From Bacteroidota bacterium (GTDB lineage: Bacteria; Bacteroidota; Bacteroidia; Chitinophagales; Chitinophagaceae): a stretch of 64,000 nucleotides of DNA. The first letter of the stretch is position 1. The number at the start of each line of letters is the position of its first letter. Of the stretch, positions 1 through 8,010 are shown one piece after another. The notes under the pieces were generated by a model, which searched no databases, was not told where the DNA came from, and saw only the letters and a program-made list of their open reading frames with translations. A program made the position numbers and the translations under genes. The stretch is taken from positions 1-64,000 of the forward strand of contig JAFAEM010000009.1 of assembly GCA_023424015.1 (NCBI GenBank). Direction: 5' to 3'.

Positions 1-64
1 TCCGGAAAAAAAACTACTTTTGTTCATGGTTTAATTTTTTGTGTGGAAACTCTAAACTAAACCA

Positions 65-95
65 AAAAAGAGAGTCAAAAGCTCTCTTTTTCTTT
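65..95 (+). terminator. Rho-independent terminator of an upstream gene
   Basis: A perfect 10-bp stem (AAAAAGAGAG paired with CTCTCTTTTT) closes a 7-base loop and runs into a T-rich tract (TTTTTCTTTTT). It most likely ends a plus-strand gene lying left of the window. No coding region is visible before position 194. Confidence 0.7.
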
Positions 96-125
96 TTATA
101 AACTGCTTTTCCCGGACAGTAGTGA

Positions 126-176
126 TGCTAGATGCTGGATCTAGTATCCAGCATCTGCCATCCAGTATCCTGTAAC
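126..176. repeat. Dispersed CCAGTATCCAGCAT-type repeat, copy 1
   Basis: Short reiterated words (CCAGTATCC, CCAGCATC, GCTGGATC) follow one another in direct and inverted orientation. The same family recurs at 7407-7463. It lies just upstream of the NUDIX gene start. It looks like a small intergenic repeat rather than a gene; its role is unknown. Confidence 0.6.
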
Positions 177-193
177 TGGCTTATCTTGGCAGA

Positions 194-742
194 ATGAAAT
201 GGAAAATACTATCTTCCGAGTATCTGTTCAATGACCTGTGGTTTAAAGTAAGAAAAGACCGTTGTGAAACGCCACAGGGCAAAATTGTTGATCCCTATTA
301 CGTGTACGAATTTCCGACCTGGGTGACGGCCGTTGCGCTCACAGAGGATGGAAAGATCATCCTGGAACGGCAATACCGGCATGCGCTTGGTGAAACCTGT
401 ATTGAAATTCCGGGTGGTTGCGTTGACGATACCGATGCTTCGCTGGAAGACGCTATCAAAAGAGAATTATTGGAAGAAACCGGTTATAGCTTCTCTTCAT
501 TTGAATACCTCGGAAAAATATCTGCCAACCCGTCTACCAACAGCAACCTTATGCATATGTTCCTGGCAAAGGGTGGCCGGAAAATCGCTGCACAGGAACT
601 CGATCATAACGAAGAAATCGAAATTGATCTGGTTACCATAGATGAGTTGAAGCGATTGATCATCGAAAACAAGATTCTGCAAGCGATGCATGTAACTTGT
701 ATCTTTTATGCAATGCAGAGGTTGGACGGACGGTGTTTATAA
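194..742 (+). CDS. NUDIX hydrolase, ADP-ribose pyrophosphatase-like
   Basis: This 182-residue cytoplasmic protein carries a Nudix box at about residues 73-98, starting IPGG and ending RELLEETGY, which gives the metal-binding glutamates of the REUxEExGU signature. One extra residue lies between the glycine and the REL part compared with the textbook spacing. The preceding region (WVTAVALTEDGKIILERQYR) is typical of ADP-sugar pyrophosphatases, which hydrolyse nucleoside diphosphate sugars to AMP and sugar phosphate. The exact substrate cannot be read from sequence. The ATG at 194 precedes the conserved N-terminal strand directly. It is convergent with folC. Confidence 0.85.
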   Translation: MKWKILSSEYLFNDLWFKVRKDRCETPQGKIVDPYYVYEFPTWVTAVALTEDGKIILERQYRHALGETCIEIPGGCVDDTDASLEDAIKRELLEETGYSFSSFEYLGKISANPSTNSNLMHMFLAKGGRKIAAQELDHNEEIEIDLVTIDELKRLIIENKILQAMHVTCIFYAMQRLDGRCL

Positions 743-761
743 TTGGGAGTTTGTTATTAGT

Positions 762-2054
762 TTATCGCTCCACTTCCGCAACGAGAAATATACTCCCACA
801 CACAATGATCAAATCATTATCAGCCGCCCTTGATCTGGCCATTTTCAAAGCAACATTCACATTCGGATAAGTTTTTCCCTGCAAGCCGAAGCCGGAAGCT
901 TTTTCCGATAAGTTTTTACCTGGCAGTGCACGGGGTATTTGCGCCTGGGTAAAATAATAAGTTGCCGAGGTAGGCAGGAGACCCAGTACTTTGTCAATCT
1001 CTTTATCATTTGCCATACCCAATATAATATGAAGGTGATAGTGATCTGTTAACTCCACCTGTTTCAATACCTGCTTTATTCCATCTTCATTGTGCGCTAC
1101 ATCCAGGATCACCAGTGGATGTTCATGAATAATATCCCAACGGCCGTGCAACCCTGTTATTTTTTTTACCTCCTTCAAGGCAGCATGTATGTTTTCATCA
1201 GATATTTTCCATCCCTTTTGCTGCAGAACCGAGCAGGCTTCCAAAACAGTTAACAGGTTTTTTGACTGATAAATGCCTGCAAGGTCCATCCGAAAAACCC
1301 TGTGATCGGTTTTATGTTCCTCGGCTATCTCCACAACCAGTTCATGCTTTGACCAATACCATTCCATTACCTGTCTTTTCCCGGATGCCATGGATAGAGG
1401 CGCATTTTTTGCATCAGAAACTCTTTCAAAAACGGGCAGGGTTTCGTCCAGCATTTCACCGACGACTACCGGCACATTTTCTTTTATGATCCCGGCTTTT
1501 TCAGCAGCAATTTTGTCGAGGCTGTTGCCCAGCAGGTTCATATGATCCCAGCCAATATTGGTAATGATGGAAACTTCGGGTGTAATTATATTCGTACTAT
1601 CGAGCCTTCCACCCAAACCGGTTTCTACAATCGCGATATCCACTTTCTGTTGGGCAAAATAGTCAAAGGCCATGGCCACCGTGATCTCGAAAAAGCTGGG
1701 CTCCAGTTTGTCAATCATTGATCGGATCCGTTCCGTGAATACAATAACGTAGGATTCTTCCACCATTTCACCATTTACCTTTATACGTTCCCTGAAATCC
1801 TTTAAATGCGGCGAAGTGTATAATCCTGTTTTGTATCCTGCTTTCTGAAATATGGCAGCCAGCATATGACTCACGGAACCTTTACCATTGGTGCCTGCAA
1901 TATGCACAGACCGGAATTTCTTATGGGGATCACCGAGCGATTCACAAAGTGCAATGGTATTGTTCAAATCGGCTTTGTAAGCTGCGGCGCCAACCCGGCT
2001 GAATACAGGCAAACGTGTAAAAAGAAATTCGAGAGTCTGCTGGTAGTTCATCAT
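762..2054 (-). CDS. folC: Bifunctional folylpolyglutamate / dihydrofolate synthase
   Basis: The 430-residue protein matches the Mur-ligase-like FolC family in length and motifs. The P-loop AGTNGKGS is at about residues 53-60, YTSPHL at about 79-84, ETGLGGRLDSTN in the middle and DVAHN in the C-terminal ligase domain. FolC adds glutamate to dihydropteroate and extends the polyglutamate tail of folates using ATP. It follows the macro-domain gene on the same strand by about 80 bases, so they may be co-transcribed. In Bacteroidota folC is often found near ExbB/ExbD/TonB-like genes, and here a TonB-like gene lies two genes upstream. Confidence 0.92.
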   Translation of the reverse strand: MMNYQQTLEFLFTRLPVFSRVGAAAYKADLNNTIALCESLGDPHKKFRSVHIAGTNGKGSVSHMLAAIFQKAGYKTGLYTSPHLKDFRERIKVNGEMVEESYVIVFTERIRSMIDKLEPSFFEITVAMAFDYFAQQKVDIAIVETGLGGRLDSTNIITPEVSIITNIGWDHMNLLGNSLDKIAAEKAGIIKENVPVVVGEMLDETLPVFERVSDAKNAPLSMASGKRQVMEWYWSKHELVVEIAEEHKTDHRVFRMDLAGIYQSKNLLTVLEACSVLQQKGWKISDENIHAALKEVKKITGLHGRWDIIHEHPLVILDVAHNEDGIKQVLKQVELTDHYHLHIILGMANDKEIDKVLGLLPTSATYYFTQAQIPRALPGKNLSEKASGFGLQGKTYPNVNVALKMARSRAADNDLIIVCGSIFLVAEVER

Positions 2055-2133
2055 GTGATTTATATTACTGTGCGCCCTTTAGAAAGTCATCGTAGTCTTT
2101 GATCATTGAACACATTTTCTCAATGCTCCAGTC

Positions 2134-2670
2134 CTAGCCAGTATTTGTAATATTTTCCAGGATGTCCTGGTAAATCGAAAAATTTTCCTCGTCAAAGCAA
2201 ACAAAATACACTCTATCTATGCTGTGCCCGGGCTGGAGAAAATCAAATACCGTCTCAATAGCGACCCTGGCTGCGTGCTTTTTGGGATAACCATAAATAC
2301 CGGTACTGATATTTGGAAATGCGAGACTTTGGAGCTGATGATCAATGGCCAGCTGCAGGCTATTGCGATAACAACTGGATAACAGTGCTGGCTCATTGCG
2401 GAGTCCATTATGCCATATCGGACCTACAGTATGTATCACATATTTAGCGGGAAGTTTACCAGCTGTAGTTATTACCGCTTCGCCGGTAGGGCAGTTTCCC
2501 TGGTTGGCTACGATTTTCCTGCATGCAGCTAGTATATCAGGGCCACCTGCTCGGTGAATGGCGCCATCAACGCCTCCGCCACCCATGAGGGAAGAATTGG
2601 CCGCATTTACGATGGCATCCACTTTTATTTTGGTAATATCACCCTGTTCCAGGAAAATCCTCTCGAGCAT
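2134..2670 (-). CDS. Macro-domain protein, ADP-ribosyl-acceptor / O-acetyl-ADP-ribose hydrolase type
   Basis: From the chosen ATG at 2670 the protein is 178 residues, the usual size of a stand-alone macro domain. Motifs are GDIT near the start, VDAIVNAANSSLMGGGGVDGAIHRAGG (the ADP-ribose loop) and a C-terminal SISTGIYGYP-like segment (here FPNISTGIYGYP). This set is the MacroD/YmdB type that removes acetyl or ADP-ribose groups. An upstream ATG at 2697 would add nine unconserved residues. The TAG stop is followed by 22 more in-frame sense codons before a TAA at 2065-2067 (see findings). Confidence 0.88.
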   Translation of the reverse strand: MLERIFLEQGDITKIKVDAIVNAANSSLMGGGGVDGAIHRAGGPDILAACRKIVANQGNCPTGEAVITTAGKLPAKYVIHTVGPIWHNGLRNEPALLSSCYRNSLQLAIDHQLQSLAFPNISTGIYGYPKKHAARVAIETVFDFLQPGHSIDRVYFVCFDEENFSIYQDILENITNTG

Positions 2671-2755
2671 TGCCGCCAAATTTACAGAAAGCAGCAAACA
2701 AATACCATGGTTAGTTAATCGCAGTCTGACGACACAGGTATCAATCAGTAATTTC

Positions 2756-3631
2756 TTAACCGCTTACACGGAAATTGAACTGAACCGTTACTGTAGACTC
2801 GTGATCTGATTTGTTGAATTTAATATTCCGCAGGTATTGAATTATGGCATTGCGATAAGCTGAACTTGTAGACGACGAGCCGCGTGCAAAATTCTGAAAT
2901 GTTCCTTGTCCGTCGGGCGAGACTTTGATGTCGGCATAAATTGTAGCTTTTGCAAGGTCACCTTCAAAAGAATAGGAGGAAACGATTCTCCGGTCACCAC
3001 GTGTTACCCTGGGCCCAACTCCTGATCCGGTTCCCGAGCCGTGTCCGCCACCGGTACCTGTGCCGCTTCCACCACCACTGCCACTACCATTACCCACACC
3101 ACTTCCGGTGCCGCTTCCGCCAGCCCTGTCATAATCTTCCGCTGCACCACCGCCCGTTTTAGTCCCGGTAGTTGTTTTGCCCAAAACAGCTTTTGGCTTT
3201 TGCGGAGCAGGAGGCAGTGGATCAGGTTTAGGTTCAGTTTTTACGATAGATTTATTTTCATTGATCGTCTTTGCATCCGGTTTTGGAATATCAGGCTTTA
3301 GTATGGGTGGCGACTCTTTCTCTTCCGGATCCTCAGCCACGTCTTTTGCATCATCAAGTGTTCCAGGCTGGGGCGGTGCCGAAGCCGTTCCTTTTTCACC
3401 AATAGCCTGAACCGGGTTACCGCCACCACCGCCACCACCGGCCTGTTTGATCTCAATGGGCGGTTCTTCCGGTAAATTCAATTCAACAAATATTCCTTCA
3501 TTCGGCGGGGGCGGAATGATCACCGGTATAGTCCAGGTCCAGAAAAACATGAGTAGGAACAACAAGCCTGCAAAGCCGATCGTTATCATCGTTGCCTGTG
3601 TATTTTTCTTTGACTCAAATGATGCAGTCAT
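2756..3631 (-). CDS. TonB-like periplasmic protein with Gly-rich linker
   Basis: One N-terminal membrane helix (about residues 15-36) precedes a proline-rich stretch, a seven-glycine run, an acidic and proline-rich region, then a long Gly/Ser/Thr linker. The last 80 residues end with a pattern (AYRNAIIQYLRNIKFN followed by a beta strand) resembling TonB C-terminal domains. This layout fits an energy transducer spanning the periplasm. An exact TAnnTTTG element at 3651-3658 would start transcription at or inside the first possible ATG (3649), so the ATG at 3631 is preferred. ExbB and ExbD genes are not adjacent. Confidence 0.7.
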   Translation of the reverse strand: MTASFESKKNTQATMITIGFAGLLFLLMFFWTWTIPVIIPPPPNEGIFVELNLPEEPPIEIKQAGGGGGGGNPVQAIGEKGTASAPPQPGTLDDAKDVAEDPEEKESPPILKPDIPKPDAKTINENKSIVKTEPKPDPLPPAPQKPKAVLGKTTTGTKTGGGAAEDYDRAGGSGTGSGVGNGSGSGGGSGTGTGGGHGSGTGSGVGPRVTRGDRRIVSSYSFEGDLAKATIYADIKVSPDGQGTFQNFARGSSSTSSAYRNAIIQYLRNIKFNKSDHESTVTVQFNFRVSG

Positions 3632-3650
3632 GGCATAAGTGTTGTTCATA

Positions 3651-3658
3651 CAAATCTA
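3651..3658 (-). promoter_or_regulatory. Bacteroidota -7 promoter element for the TonB-like gene
   Basis: Read on the minus strand this is TAGATTTG, an exact match to TAnnTTTG. I see no good -33 TTTG. Its position argues for translation from the second ATG (3631) of the TonB-like gene. Confidence 0.45.
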
Positions 3659-4040
3659 CGTTTTGGATAATACCCTCACTAGCGTTACTTTTTCACACCT
3701 GTGTATTAACGATGCAAAGTTTGCACAACTTGCATAAGCGGGGCTATCTGAAATGTTAATTTTTTGTTGTGGGAAACCTTAAAAAAACATTCTCCAGGGG
3801 AATTTTAGGGGATGTAGCATAATTGCTACAAATACAGTCGCATTTTTTACCGCTCAGATCAATACATATATTCATTTAGATATCGCCCGGATGTGAAATC
3901 AGCATTAAAGTTTTGGGATGAATCCCTGTTGTTCAACCTCTCTGGGGATAGTCTTTAATAATGCCGTGGCAACTTCTTCACAATGGGAATGCCTGGTAGC
4001 GTTTTTGGACTTGTAGTCATTATTCACAAAAACATCTTGT
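3659..4040. other. Intergenic region between divergent genes
   Basis: About 380 bases without a convincing gene. It must hold the promoters of the TonB-like gene and the CHRD gene. The segment 3915-4010 has small palindromes (GGGATGAATCCC, TGCCGTGGCA) and could be a worn dispersed repeat, but I cannot prove it. Confidence 0.4.
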
Positions 4041-4523
4041 ATGAAAAAGACAGTATTTAGCAGAAATTTATTTCGGTCTGCAATTGCGTTTGTTGGAATA
4101 GCCGGCGTATTGACACTTGCAGCATGTGATAAGGATGATGATATGCCAAACTCGAAATATAAACTTTCCGGTGAAGCTTCCGGTGCACAGGAAGTACCAG
4201 CAGTGAGTACACCTGGTATAGGTACACTCACAGGTACTTATGATACCACATCTAAATCCCTCATCTATACGATCAACTGGACTGGTATTTCAGGTGAAGC
4301 TACAGTGGCCCACTTTCATGGTCCGGCAGCACCGGGTGAAAACGCACCACCAATGCAGGATATCCAAATCACCACCAATGGTACAGCAGGTACTGCATCG
4401 GATACTATAACCGCTTCCGCGGAATTACATGCGGCTCTAATAGCGGGTAACGTCTATTACAATATTCATACGGCAGATTTTCCAGCCGGGGAGATCCGTG
4501 GCCAGGTGAAATTGAATCACTAA
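4041..4523 (+). CDS. CHRD-domain lipoprotein
   Basis: This 160-residue protein has a lipoprotein signal ending LTLAAC (cysteine at about 29), then an acidic DKDDD tether. The rest is a CHRD domain: SGEASGAQEVPAV at the start, AHFHGPAAPGENAPP in the middle and a final NIHTADFPAGEIRGQV. CHRD domains were named from animal chordin and are common in secreted bacterial proteins; their biochemical function is not established. It is likely anchored to a membrane on the periplasmic or surface side. It stands alone, convergent with the MATE gene. Confidence 0.88.
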   Translation: MKKTVFSRNLFRSAIAFVGIAGVLTLAACDKDDDMPNSKYKLSGEASGAQEVPAVSTPGIGTLTGTYDTTSKSLIYTINWTGISGEATVAHFHGPAAPGENAPPMQDIQITTNGTAGTASDTITASAELHAALIAGNVYYNIHTADFPAGEIRGQVKLNH

Positions 4524-4547
4524 AAAGAGTGAGAATTCTTTGAACAT

Positions 4548-4575
4548 ACAATACCGGGTTTCGACCTGGTATTGT
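4548..4575. terminator. Bidirectional terminator hairpin
   Basis: ACAATACC-GGT and ACC-GGTATTGT pair around a TTCG tetraloop with one internal mismatch, followed by TGTTTT on the plus strand. It sits between the convergent CHRD and MATE genes and can serve both. Confidence 0.65.
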
Positions 4576-4579
4576 TGTT

Positions 4580-5914
4580 TTAGGCGGTGACCTTATTTCT
4601 GTTTGTCATCCGTAGAAAACGACTGATCAGGAAAATAGATGCCAGGGTAAGCCCGGTAATTAAACCCAGCCAGATACCAGAAGCCCCCAACCCAAGTGGA
4701 AATGCGAGGAAATAACCCAGCGGAAGTCCAACTACCCAGTAGGCTATACCGATCAGTATCGTTGGAAATTTTACATCCTTAATTCCGCGAAGCAAACCTG
4801 CACCGATAGCCTGCGTACTATCGGAGATCTGGAACACCGCGGCATACAATAATAGCAATGCCGCCATATTCAACACGGCGGTATTATCATTGAAAAATTT
4901 TGGCAGTTGGAATCGAAATACAAAAAAGCTTATCGCGCAAAACATACCATACAGGAGTGCGAGACCCAGTGTGCTTTTGCCGATTACAGAGATCTTTGGC
5001 CAGTCCTTCCTCCCGAACGCATTGCTGACACGAATTGAGCCAGCCTGTGCCAGTCCCATAGATACCATAAAAGTAAAAGAAGCACAACTAAGGGCGATCT
5101 GGTGGGACGCCTGAGCAATTGCACTGATAGTCCCGATAATTATTCCCGATACCGCAAAAGCCCCTGCTTCCATTCCTATCTGAAGACTACTTGGGACACC
5201 GATATGCAGCAATTCGTACAATGTTTTCTTTCGAAGCTTCCATTGCCTGCTGCTCACAGCCATATATTTTCTAAACCTGCGGTGTTTTAGAATTACCAGG
5301 CCTAGTACGATAAACATCAATGAACGGGTGATAAGTGTTGCCCAGCCGGCGCCGTTGAGTTCAAGTCTAGGGAAACCCAGGTTGCCATATATCAAAAGCC
5401 AGTTGAGCAGAATATTTACGGGCATACCCAACAGTGAAATGATCATGGCTGTTTTGGTATACTCCAGTCCATCGGCAAATTGCTTCAATGTCATAAACAA
5501 TAACATCGGGATGATCGACAAACCCATCAGCTTCATAAACGGTAATGCCAGTGCAACCACTTCAGGATCCTGGCCGAGTTGTGTGAGAATGCCCCTGCCA
5601 AAAACAAGACCCAGTGAAATGATCACAGCAGTTACGGCACAAAGAATAAATCCATTGTAGAAATAATGAGATACTAATTGTCCGTCCCTGCGGCCATGCG
5701 CCATCGATACCATCTGGGAGACGGAAATGGTCATTCCAATACCAAGAACAAAAGGAATATTCATGGCATTGATAACAAGTGCAGCCGCGGCCAGCTGTTT
5801 ATAGCTGATCGAGCCTACCATTGCGGCATCAATGATATGCAGCGCCATCTGCGCCAATTCACCAATGATGATCGGTAATGCCAAATTGATCGTCCTGGAA
5901 GCTTCTTTTCGCAT
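4580..5914 (-). CDS. MATE family multidrug/Na+ efflux transporter
   Basis: The 444-residue protein has about twelve hydrophobic helices arranged as two MATE halves. Recognisable family segments are INLALPIIIGELAQMALHIIDAAMVG at the N-terminus and the repeat-like GVPSSLQIGMEAGAFAVSGIIIG at the start of the second half. MATE proteins export cationic drugs or metabolites in exchange for Na+ or H+ across the inner membrane. The substrate is not predictable. It is a single gene downstream of a radical SAM gene with 150 bases between them. Confidence 0.9.
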   Translation of the reverse strand: MRKEASRTINLALPIIIGELAQMALHIIDAAMVGSISYKQLAAAALVINAMNIPFVLGIGMTISVSQMVSMAHGRRDGQLVSHYFYNGFILCAVTAVIISLGLVFGRGILTQLGQDPEVVALALPFMKLMGLSIIPMLLFMTLKQFADGLEYTKTAMIISLLGMPVNILLNWLLIYGNLGFPRLELNGAGWATLITRSLMFIVLGLVILKHRRFRKYMAVSSRQWKLRKKTLYELLHIGVPSSLQIGMEAGAFAVSGIIIGTISAIAQASHQIALSCASFTFMVSMGLAQAGSIRVSNAFGRKDWPKISVIGKSTLGLALLYGMFCAISFFVFRFQLPKFFNDNTAVLNMAALLLLYAAVFQISDSTQAIGAGLLRGIKDVKFPTILIGIAYWVVGLPLGYFLAFPLGLGASGIWLGLITGLTLASIFLISRFLRMTNRNKVTA

Positions 5915-6065
5915 TATTGTTTATCCCGGAAAAAAGTAGGCGAAGTTAAGATGATCATTGAAATATGAGAAAGCCCGATTATGGGGATAACGCAAAAAGT
6001 TGTGCCGGAAAAAGTATTAATTAAAACCTCTTTTTACAGTCAATAGAACGAATGATTGCGAACAA

Positions 6066-7364
6066 TTAGTGCGCGAAATCCATTTCGAAGCGGCCTTTGA
6101 TGCGTTCCATCGGTGGGTTGAAATAACCGTATTTCAGATCAGGGAATTCTACTTTGATCAATTCCTGCAATTGTTTTACACCCATGCATTCACCTGTATC
6201 AGTCACACCGATCTTACCCAGGTACCAGTCGGGGTCGATATTGAAATTCCGCCATTGGATCATTTTCAAACCAGTATCCATTATCAAGCGTCGGAGTGCT
6301 TCGTATTCGTCTATACTATCGGTCATACCAGGGAAAACAAAATAATTGATCGAGGTCCATCCACCGTAGGCGTTTACGATCTTCAGGCTTTCGATGACAT
6401 CCGAAAAATCATAATTGTTGGGGCGGTAATAGGGCATATAAACCTCCCGGCGTGCCGAATTGGTGCTGACGCGGATGGAGTCAAGCCCGGCTTCACATAG
6501 TATTTTCACAGCATCGGGTTTTGAGCCGTTTGTATTGATATTGATGCTGCCTTTTTTGGTATGCTTGCGAATCTCGATGATCGCATCCCGGATAGTTTCC
6601 CACATCAGCAGTGGTTCGCCTTCGCAACCCTGACCAAAACTTACGATAGGATAGGGCGCTGTTTCCAGGTGTGGTACAGTATATTCCACGATCTCTTCGG
6701 GACTGGGTTTGAATCGTAGCCGGTCCTGGGTAGATACAATGGTTTCCTCATCTGGCTGCAGAGAAATACAACCCACACAATTGGCATTGCAGGCAGGTGA
6801 GGCCGGTATCGGGCATTCCCAGCGTCCGAGAAAATAGTTACGCGCTGCGGGACAATGATAGGTGAGTGCGCAATTTTTCGCCAGGTGTTCTACCAGTCTG
6901 TTATGCGGATATGCTTCTAATAATTTTTCAACGCCCAGCTCCACTTTTTGCTGATCGTATCCCGAGCAGTCCTGGCGAATGTCAGGCTCTATCCGTGTGG
7001 CAGGGACATAAAATTTATCATTATACCATCCCGTTGCCGTATAGCAAAACAATGGCAGGGTGGGAGCTCCGAATTCTACCTCGTAAGCTGCCAGGTAAAA
7101 ACCGGTATGTGCGGGTGGAATAAAAGCTGCCACCGCCCAGCCTTTTTCACAAAGACGCATTTCTCCTGAAACTACATCGATACCGATGCCCTTTCGACCT
7201 GGCAATTCATATAGTGATCCACCATCCGGTAATTCGATCCATTCATCCGCAGGTACAGGCAATGCATCCCACCCACTACGCCCGGTCACATACAGCGAAG
7301 TGTCTTCAAAAATATTTCCCTTCCCGTCGGAATAAAGTATATATGGTGATTGCGTCAGCGACAT
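6066..7364 (-). CDS. Radical SAM protein of unknown substrate
   Basis: The 432-residue protein has a CxxxCxxC cluster motif (C192, C196, C199 in ACNANCVGCISLQ) followed by a conserved glycine-rich segment (SFGQGCEGEPLLM) that binds S-adenosylmethionine, and a TIM-barrel-like C-terminal half with NTNGS and IRVSTNS strands. The first 180 residues are a non-radical-SAM N-terminal region with extra cysteines (C133, C165, C171) that could bind a second cluster or zinc. It belongs to a radical SAM family common in environmental Bacteroidota; no reaction can be assigned. No obvious peptide or cofactor substrate gene is nearby. Confidence 0.82.
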   Translation of the reverse strand: MSLTQSPYILYSDGKGNIFEDTSLYVTGRSGWDALPVPADEWIELPDGGSLYELPGRKGIGIDVVSGEMRLCEKGWAVAAFIPPAHTGFYLAAYEVEFGAPTLPLFCYTATGWYNDKFYVPATRIEPDIRQDCSGYDQQKVELGVEKLLEAYPHNRLVEHLAKNCALTYHCPAARNYFLGRWECPIPASPACNANCVGCISLQPDEETIVSTQDRLRFKPSPEEIVEYTVPHLETAPYPIVSFGQGCEGEPLLMWETIRDAIIEIRKHTKKGSININTNGSKPDAVKILCEAGLDSIRVSTNSARREVYMPYYRPNNYDFSDVIESLKIVNAYGGWTSINYFVFPGMTDSIDEYEALRRLIMDTGLKMIQWRNFNIDPDWYLGKIGVTDTGECMGVKQLQELIKVEFPDLKYGYFNPPMERIKGRFEMDFAH

Positions 7365-7406
7365 ATCATTTATTATAAATCAAAACCCATATTCCAATTA
7401 TCATGT

Positions 7407-7463
7407 ATCGTCAATCCAGTATCCAGCATCCAGTATCCAGTATCCAGCATCTAGCATCCAGCT
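7407..7463. repeat. Dispersed CCAGTATCCAGCAT-type repeat, copy 2
   Basis: At least five head-to-tail copies of a 10-base word alternate between CCAGTATC and CCAGCATC. It is the same family as 126-176. Its right end overlaps the last codons and the stop of the next gene (see findings). Confidence 0.7.
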
Positions 7464-7990
7464 CCAATCCTATCCCTGCAAAAATCGTTAAATTCCATCT
7501 CATCCACGTCCGGTTTATTTCCTTCATTGTTTACTATCACCTGGGCGATCCTGTTATTCTTAAAATCCAGGGTAAGCAGACCGTCTTTTAATACCAGATT
7601 ATTCAGTTCATCCCATTCGATTTTTCTCTTAGGAAAATTGGGATAAAGTATGTTAGTGGGGCTTACCTGCACCACCAGGGGCCTGATAGAAACAAGATAG
7701 AGCAAGGCCATCAGGATAAGTATACCCAGGGCCGCCCAATAACCAGCTTCGACATAAAAATTTGCGATAAGTAACATCGCGATCAGGCTGCCAAAATTTT
7801 TCTTCATCATATGGAAAATGACCAAAGCTGCGATGACCAGGATAGTTGTCAGGATCGCAGAAACCCGGAGTGCGGGATCAGTTATTCCCAGCCAAATGAC
7901 GAAAGCAATGTTTATGAAAATGACAAAAAGCGTCAGGGTCTTATAATGTTTCAGCTTTTCATTTTTCAGCACAAATTCAAATTTCTGCAT
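7451..7990 (-). CDS. Membrane protein with C-terminal PH-like region, unknown function
   Basis: I do not recognise a named family. The 179-residue protein has about three to four hydrophobic helices in residues 20-110, then a cytosolic-looking C-terminal region with alternating strands (IEWDELNNLVLKDGLLTLDF) that resembles the bacterial PH-domain fold seen after membrane segments. The last residues (GAGC) and stop codon are supplied by the CCAGCATC repeat. It may be co-transcribed with the downstream radical SAM gene, 87 bases away. Confidence 0.65.
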   Translation of the reverse strand: MQKFEFVLKNEKLKHYKTLTLFVIFINIAFVIWLGITDPALRVSAILTTILVIAALVIFHMMKKNFGSLIAMLLIANFYVEAGYWAALGILILMALLYLVSIRPLVVQVSPTNILYPNFPKRKIEWDELNNLVLKDGLLTLDFKNNRIAQVIVNNEGNKPDVDEMEFNDFCRDRIGAGC

Positions 7991-8010
7991 CTCCTCTACA
8001 TTAATTAAGA

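Noticed and set aside
3905..4231. 108-codon minus-strand frame over the CHRD gene start
   Set aside because: It is antisense to a clear lipoprotein gene and to its upstream region; no family pattern.
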